From Pricia antarctica (lineage in GTDB: Bacteria > Bacteroidota > Bacteroidia > Flavobacteriales > Flavobacteriaceae), in assembly GCA_011050085.1 (NCBI GenBank), contig DRGL01000002.1, forward strand, positions 1-57,183: 57,183 bases of DNA. The letters run 5' to 3'. This document shows, one piece after another, positions 52,948 through 57,183 of this stretch. Positions within the stretch are counted from its first letter, which is position 1, and each line of letters begins with the position of its first letter. The position numbers and the translations under genes are program-made. The notes under the pieces were generated by a model. It was not told the DNA's origin. It was given only the letters and a program-made list of their open reading frames with translations, and did no database searches.

Positions 52948-52955
52948 TACCTTTG
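52948..52955 (+). promoter_or_regulatory. -7 box of the TIGR01777 oxidoreductase gene, 4 nt from the ATG
   Basis: TACCTTTG matches TAnnTTTG with only 4 nt to the start codon, the same geometry as at idi. A leaderless transcript is implied. Confidence 0.5.
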
Positions 52956-52959
52956 AGAT

Positions 52960-53940
52960 ATGAGACTATTGATTACAGGCGCGACTGGCCTTGTCGGAAG
53001 TGAAATCGTGAGGCAATGCCAACACCGGAAAATCCCGGTTAACTATTTGACTACCAGTAAAGACAAAATAGCAAAAAAGCCCGATTACCACGGGTATTAC
53101 TGGAATCCAGATTCTGGTGAAATCGACGATGCGTGCTTTGACGGTGTTACGGCTATTATAAATCTTGCGGGCGCAAGTATTTCAAAAAGATGGACATCGA
53201 GCTATAAGAAAACAATTCTCTCCAGCAGGGTCAATACTTTAAAAACTTTATACAAAGCGCTCAAAAAACAAAAGACCCTACACCGCGCAAACTACGATGG
53301 CATAACTTCTTTTGTATCTGCATCCGCAATCGGAGTATATCCCGATTCTTTGTCAAAATATTACACTGAAACCGAAACTAAAGTCGATAATAGCTTTTTA
53401 GGGGAGGTCGTTGATTTATGGGAAAAACAAGCGGATACCTTTAATGTTTTCGATTTTAGCGTGGCCAAGGTCCGAATAGGCTTGGTAATGTCTGCCAATG
53501 GCGGAGCACTTCCTGAATTGGCAAAACCGATTAAAAATTATGTTGGCGCAGCTTTTGGTAGTGGTCAGCAATGGCAATCTTGGGTACATATTTCAGATTT
53601 GGCACGTATATTTTTATACACCGTAGAGAATTCATTAAGTGGTATCTTTAATGGAGTGGGCCCTAACCCAGTAACCAACACCAAATTAGTTAAGGAAATT
53701 GCCAAGGTTGTTGAAAGGCCTTTGTTTTTACCCAATATTCCGAAATTTGTAATGTATACTATTCTCGGGGAAATGGCATATATTCTCTTCGCAAGTCAAC
53801 GGGTAAGCTGCAAAAAGATTGAGGAAGAGGGTTTCATCTTTTTATATCCAAATGTCTGTCTTGCCCTTGAACAAATTTATGCAAGTGGTAAAAAGGATGG
53901 TGCCACAGATGCATTTTATGAAAAAGAATATAGTTCTTAA
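52960..53940 (+). CDS. TIGR01777-family NAD(P)-dependent epimerase/oxidoreductase
   Basis: 326 residues. The Rossmann motif begins immediately after the start (LLITGATGLVGSEIV). WNPDSGEI and NLAGASISKRWT are typical of TIGR01777 extended SDRs, as are SASAIGVYPD with the catalytic-region tyrosine, WVHISDLARIFLYTVEN and FNGVGPNPVTN. The usual C-terminal DUF1731 helix is present but partly divergent. Substrate unknown. It starts 4 nt after a -7 box. Confidence 0.9.
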   Translation: MRLLITGATGLVGSEIVRQCQHRKIPVNYLTTSKDKIAKKPDYHGYYWNPDSGEIDDACFDGVTAIINLAGASISKRWTSSYKKTILSSRVNTLKTLYKALKKQKTLHRANYDGITSFVSASAIGVYPDSLSKYYTETETKVDNSFLGEVVDLWEKQADTFNVFDFSVAKVRIGLVMSANGGALPELAKPIKNYVGAAFGSGQQWQSWVHISDLARIFLYTVENSLSGIFNGVGPNPVTNTKLVKEIAKVVERPLFLPNIPKFVMYTILGEMAYILFASQRVSCKKIEEEGFIFLYPNVCLALEQIYASGKKDGATDAFYEKEYSS

Positions 53941-53963
53941 AACACTTTTATATTTGTTATAGG

Positions 53964-53988
53964 ATAACATATACATTTGATATGTTAT
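53964..53988 (+). terminator. AT-rich hairpin after the oxidoreductase gene
   Basis: ATAACATAT (53964-53972) pairs with ATATGTTAT (53980-53988) around a 7-nt loop and is followed by an AT-rich stretch. The stem is weak, so termination is only possible. Confidence 0.4.
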
Positions 53989-54278
53989 ATAATTTTACTC
54001 CTATTAATCCTGATTCAAATATTTCTTGCCTAATCTTTGCTAAACAATTGAGGTACTGCATACATACAAATCGTATTGCCTTTAATATTTACAACATTGA
54101 TTTTCCATATTTTGTCTTCTTTCCAAATATAACCGCATGATTTCATATCTCACATATGGCAATCTTTGCATAGTTTTCAAGTTTAGGTATTTCGCTAATT
54201 ATCACTTGCGATAATCTCAAATCGGTGGCATCTTTTGCTAAGCCCAGCGTCATATAGAACACCTATTTTTCGTGACAT

Positions 54279-54311
54279 TTTGACATTTTCATCGAATTGG
54301 CAGTACTTTTG
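54279..54311 (+). promoter_or_regulatory. grpE-dnaJ promoter
   Basis: TTTG (54279-54282) is followed after 21 nt by TACTTTTG (54304-54311), a full match to the Bacteroidota -33/-7 consensus, with a leader of about 30 nt before the ATG. Confidence 0.7.
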
Positions 54312-54345
54312 ACTATCTAACATAGAAATCAAAAGATTAAATTAT

Positions 54346-54924
54346 ATGAGCACAAAAGATACCGCAGATACTACCGAGGAATTTGATGGCAACATAGATG
54401 ATGATGGGACTGAAATTGGTACGGATACTTCTGAAACCGATTTGGTAGATGATGTCGAAGGTGATGAGGAAATGACCGAAGAGGAAAGTCTTCGGGAAGA
54501 TTTGGCCAAGGAGAAGGATAAATTTTTACGTTTATTTGCCGAGTTCGAGAACTTTAAAAGAAGGACATCGAAAGAGCGTATGGATATGTTCAAGACGGCA
54601 GGGCAAGAAATTATGACCTCACTATTACCAGTTTTAGATGATTTTGACCGTGCACTTAAAGAGATGGCAAAGGCAGACGATAATGAAATGTTTAAGGGGG
54701 TCGAGCTCATTCGCGTAAAATTTCGTGAAATACTCAAATCTAAAGGTTTAGAGGAATTGGAAGTTGCCGCTGGAGATACCTTCGATCCTGAAATGCACGA
54801 TGCTATTACCCAAATATCGGCACCTGACAAAAAGATGAAAGGTAAAATCATAGATGTTGTTGAGCGAGGATTTAAGTTAGGGGAGCGTATTATCCGTCAT
54901 CCGAAGGTTGTAGTTGGCAAATAA
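54346..54924 (+). CDS. grpE: Nucleotide exchange factor GrpE
   Basis: 192 residues. An acidic, low-complexity N-terminal tail (about 1-45) is followed by the long coiled coil (LREDLAKEKDKFLRLFAEFENF) and the beta domain ending in the signature VVERGFKLGERIIRHPKVVV. It exchanges nucleotide on DnaK during protein refolding. It lies 66 bp before dnaJ on the same strand, sharing a promoter; dnaK is not in the window. Confidence 0.95.
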   Translation: MSTKDTADTTEEFDGNIDDDGTEIGTDTSETDLVDDVEGDEEMTEEESLREDLAKEKDKFLRLFAEFENFKRRTSKERMDMFKTAGQEIMTSLLPVLDDFDRALKEMAKADDNEMFKGVELIRVKFREILKSKGLEELEVAAGDTFDPEMHDAITQISAPDKKMKGKIIDVVERGFKLGERIIRHPKVVVGK

Positions 54925-54990
54925 CGGCGATAAGATACTAGGTAAGAGAACGCCGGCTTCCGGTAACAAAGCAGAAACCAAACGATTACA

Positions 54991-56121
54991 ATGAAAGAAG
55001 ATTATTACGATATATTGGGCATTACTAAAAATGCTACTTCGGCAGAGATTAAAAAAGCTTATCGAAAGAAGGCTTTAAAATACCACCCTGATAAGAATCC
55101 TGGTGATAATGAAGCTGAAGAGATGTTCAAAAAATCAGCAGAGGCTTATGAAGTATTGAGCAATGCCGATAAAAAGGCCCGTTACGATCAGTTTGGCCAT
55201 GCCGCTTTTCAAGGGGGCGGAGGCTTTGGAGGAGGCGGTATGAATATGGACGATATCTTCAGCCAGTTCGGTGATATTTTTGGTAGTGCTTTTGGCGGCG
55301 GCGGCGGCGGAGGTTTCAGTGGCTTTGGCGGTTTTGGTGGCGGAGGGCAGCGAAGAGTGAAAGGCAGTAATCTTCGTATTCGTGTCAAACTTTCATTAAA
55401 GGAAGTGGCCAATGGTGTTGAAAAAAAGGTGAAAGTGCGCAGAAAGATTCAAGCCGATGGTGTCACATATACTACTTGTGATACCTGTAACGGTCGTGGA
55501 CAAGTAGCCAAGATGACCAATACCATTTTGGGTCGAATGCAAACTGCAGCTACCTGTACTACGTGTGGCGGAAGCGGTCAGATATTGGATAATAAACCAA
55601 GCGATGCCGATAATCAGGGCATGAAGGTTTCTGAAGAAACGGTATCTATAAAAATTCCCGGAGGTGTAGAGGAAGGTATGCAATTAAAAGTACCGGGAAA
55701 AGGTAATGATGCCCCAGGGAACGGAGTGCCAGGGGATCTTTTGGTAGCTATTGAGACGCAAGATCACGAAACTTTGAAACGTGAGGGCGACAATTTACAC
55801 TATGATCTATACATAAGCATATGTGACGCGGTATTGGGTACCTCTAAGGAAATCGATGCGGTCGACGGTAAGGTAAGGATAAAGCTCGAGCCGGGCATTC
55901 AGTCGGGTAAAATACTACGACTGCGCGGCAAGGGTATTTCAAGTATAAACGGGTATGGTACAGGTGATTTGTTGGTTCATGTAAATGTTTGGACTCCGAA
56001 GGAGTTGAATAAAGATCAAAAAGAATTTTTCGAACGTATGCAGGGCAATGAGAATTTTGAGCCTAAGCCAGAGAAATCAGATAAGTCCTTTTTTGAAAAG
56101 GTTAAGGATATGTTCTCCTGA
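54991..56121 (+). CDS. dnaJ: Chaperone DnaJ (Hsp40), zinc domain with only two CxxCxGxG motifs
   Basis: 376 residues. The J domain (about 1-70) carries HPD at 32-34. A long glycine/phenylalanine-rich linker (about 74-120) follows. The cysteine-rich domain keeps only CDTCNGRG (163-170) and CTTCGGSG (189-196), half the usual four repeats, so one zinc site is expected. The C-terminal substrate-binding domains ([35 protein letters not shown]) are complete. It delivers substrates to DnaK and works with GrpE encoded just upstream. Confidence 0.95.
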   Translation: MKEDYYDILGITKNATSAEIKKAYRKKALKYHPDKNPGDNEAEEMFKKSAEAYEVLSNADKKARYDQFGHAAFQGGGGFGGGGMNMDDIFSQFGDIFGSAFGGGGGGGFSGFGGFGGGGQRRVKGSNLRIRVKLSLKEVANGVEKKVKVRRKIQADGVTYTTCDTCNGRGQVAKMTNTILGRMQTAATCTTCGGSGQILDNKPSDADNQGMKVSEETVSIKIPGGVEEGMQLKVPGKGNDAPGNGVPGDLLVAIETQDHETLKREGDNLHYDLYISICDAVLGTSKEIDAVDGKVRIKLEPGIQSGKILRLRGKGISSINGYGTGDLLVHVNVWTPKELNKDQKEFFERMQGNENFEPKPEKSDKSFFEKVKDMFS

Positions 56122-56174
56122 GTTAAAGTATTTATAGAAAGTTTTTAAAAATTTTCTTATCTAAATAAAAACCG

Positions 56175-56268
56175 TATATTTGATTTTGATATCGGGAAAC
56201 CGATATTAATTTTCTTTTTCATAGCAATTTTTTTCCCATCCTTGAATCTAATTCAAGGGTGGGTTTTT
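56175..56268 (+). ncRNA. Candidate small RNA of about 80 nt
   Basis: TATATTTG (56175-56182) is a -7-type box. A transcript starting near 56188 would open with a 7-bp hairpin (ATATCGG 56189-56195, GAAA tetraloop, CCGATAT 56200-56206). It would then run through a U-rich linker and end at the strong terminator 56235-56268. No open reading frame is present. The same elements could instead be two tandem terminators of the grpE-dnaJ operon; no -33 element is visible. Confidence 0.35.
56235..56268 (+). terminator. Strong intrinsic terminator between dnaJ and the ABC gene
   Basis: CCCATCCTTGAAT (56235-56247) pairs with ATTCAAGGGTGGG (56251-56263), a 13-bp stem with one G-U pair and a 3-nt loop, followed by five Ts. 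Confidence 0.88.
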
Positions 56269-56280
56269 GTTTTAATGCCC

Positions 56281-56288
56281 TATCTTTG
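56281..56288 (+). promoter_or_regulatory. -7 box of the ABC transporter gene
   Basis: TATCTTTG matches TAnnTTTG, 14 nt before the ATG at 56303 and just after the preceding terminator. Confidence 0.5.
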
Positions 56289-56302
56289 ATAAAATTGTGT
56301 AC

Positions 56303-57183
56303 ATGAATAACATTCTGGTCACTAAGGAGGTTACCAAGCGATACGGTGATTATACGGCGCTGGATAAAGTCTCTTTGGAAATTCCCAAGAATAGTATTTA
56401 TGGCCTTTTAGGTCCCAATGGTGCCGGTAAGACCACACTCATTCGTATTATCAATCAAATAATATTTCCTGATGAGGGCGAGGTGTATTTTGACGGTGAA
56501 CCCTTGCGACCCCATCATATTTCCCTAATCGGATATTTGCCAGAGGAGCGCGGCTTGTACAAGTCGATGAAAGTTGGTGAGCAGGTATTGTATTTGGCGC
56601 AGTTGAAGGGGCTTTCGAAGGCAGATGCCAAAAAGCGCTTGAAGTATTGGTTTGAACGCTTGGAAATTGGGGACTGGTGGCATAAGAAAGTCCAAGAACT
56701 TTCAAAGGGCATGGCCCAAAAGATTCAGTTTATAGTAACGGTGCTTCACGAACCCAAACTGCTGATTTTTGACGAGCCATTTAGTGGCTTTGACCCCATC
56801 AATGCCAACCTCATAAAAGATGAGATTTTACAGTTAAAGGAAAAGGGAACCTCCATTATTTTTTCTACCCATAGAATGGAATCCGTTGAAGAACTATGTG
56901 AGTATATCGCCTTGATCCACCGCTCGGAAAAGATTCTCGATGGCAAATTATCCGATATCAAGAAAGCGTATAAGAATAATATTTTTAGGGTGGGCCTAGA
57001 GACTAATAAAGGAGATATTCTCTTAAAGGATTTGACCGAAAAATTCAAGATTAGTACCTCAACATATGATAGCAAAGAGAACCAATTAGATTTTACACTA
57101 CAACTTCCTAACGCATGTAGCGCGACACTATTAAGTTATCTTTCCGATAGGGGCAACGTCAACCATTTTAAGGAAACCGTACC
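56303..57183 (+). CDS. ABC transporter ATP-binding protein, exporter type (3' end outside window)
   Basis: The frame opens at ATG 56303 and continues to the window edge (293 codons seen). Walker A is LLGPNGAGKTT, the signature is ELSKGMAQK (LSKGM in place of LSGGQ), Walker B is LLIFDEPFSGFDP and the H-loop is FSTHRME. The region after about residue 215 looks like the C-terminal DUF4162-type extension found in NatA/YhaQ-like exporters (sodium, drugs or unknown substrates). A permease gene would be expected just beyond the window. Confidence 0.9.
   Translation, partial: MNNILVTKEVTKRYGDYTALDKVSLEIPKNSIYGLLGPNGAGKTTLIRIINQIIFPDEGEVYFDGEPLRPHHISLIGYLPEERGLYKSMKVGEQVLYLAQLKGLSKADAKKRLKYWFERLEIGDWWHKKVQELSKGMAQKIQFIVTVLHEPKLLIFDEPFSGFDPINANLIKDEILQLKEKGTSIIFSTHRMESVEELCEYIALIHRSEKILDGKLSDIKKAYKNNIFRVGLETNKGDILLKDLTEKFKISTSTYDSKENQLDFTLQLPNACSATLLSYLSDRGNVNHFKETV

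Larger units (their letters stand above)
53941..54345. other. 405-bp AT-rich region upstream of grpE
   Basis: No gene supported. It holds the weak hairpin at 53964-53988 and the grpE promoter at its right end. There is no heat-shock element I can recognise. Confidence 0.5.

Noticed and set aside
1-57183. tRNA, rRNA, transposase, integrase and attachment sites
   Set aside because: I looked for tRNA T-arm patterns, transposase or integrase proteins and terminal repeats around the decayed island and found none I could support.

Overview
The window is chromosomal DNA from a member of the Bacteroidota, almost certainly a marine-type Flavobacteriaceae. The evidence is two PorP/SprF-family proteins next to proteins with gliding-motility-type C-terminal secretion domains, and many families typical of this group (DUF2490, DUF4369, DUF4920, DUF5916, DUF819). 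Genes also have AT-rich starts without Shine-Dalgarno sequences, and TAnnTTTG -7 boxes lie just upstream of many start codons. No rRNA, tRNA, CRISPR array, insertion sequence or prophage was recognised. Both ends cut through genes: a giant repeat protein on the left and an ABC ATPase on the right.

Region 1 (1-12.06 kb) is a cell-surface locus. It has the 3' end of a very long adhesin built from about 30 short D-x-Q repeats, then two cassettes. Each cassette pairs a Ca-binding, thrombospondin-3-like protein ending in a type IX secretion (T9SS) gliding-type domain with a PorP/SprF outer-membrane protein. The two cargo proteins share almost the same C-terminal half but have unrelated N-terminal heads.

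Region 2 (12.2-26.2 kb) is mostly housekeeping: idi, queD, a Bcp-type peroxiredoxin, manA, a DUF4369 lipoprotein, a DUF819 membrane protein, a HAD phosphatase, a DUF5916 outer-membrane protein, a bifunctional class A penicillin-binding protein, an S1/P1 nuclease and guaB.

Region 3 (26.3-33.8 kb) is accessory and partly decayed. It holds a SAP-domain gene whose natural start codon appears to have become ACG, three frameshifted gene remnants (PH-like, NTF2/SnoaL-like, endonuclease/exonuclease/phosphatase), a GNAT acetyltransferase and several small proteins. Embedded in it is an intact unit of an Rrf2 regulator, a DUF2490 outer-membrane protein and a short PiT/CysP-like anion permease. A perfect 16-bp inverted repeat lies directly against the -7 box of the DUF2490 promoter.

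Region 4 (34.1-51.4 kb) is rich in amino-acid functions: lysA, sucC, alanine dehydrogenase, an AEC permease and ilvE. It also contains an unusual cluster of a TonB-dependent receptor, a lipoprotein and a Tat-exported PLP aminotransferase, divergent from an Lrp/AsnC regulator. I regard this cluster as the best candidate for an undescribed system, possibly handling amino acids or amines outside the cytoplasm under Lrp control. Two paralogous small secreted proteins resembling a TonB C-terminal fold flank it.

Region 5 (51.5-57.2 kb) carries a DUF4920 protein, mnmD, a TIGR01777 oxidoreductase, grpE-dnaJ, a possible small RNA and the start of an ABC exporter.
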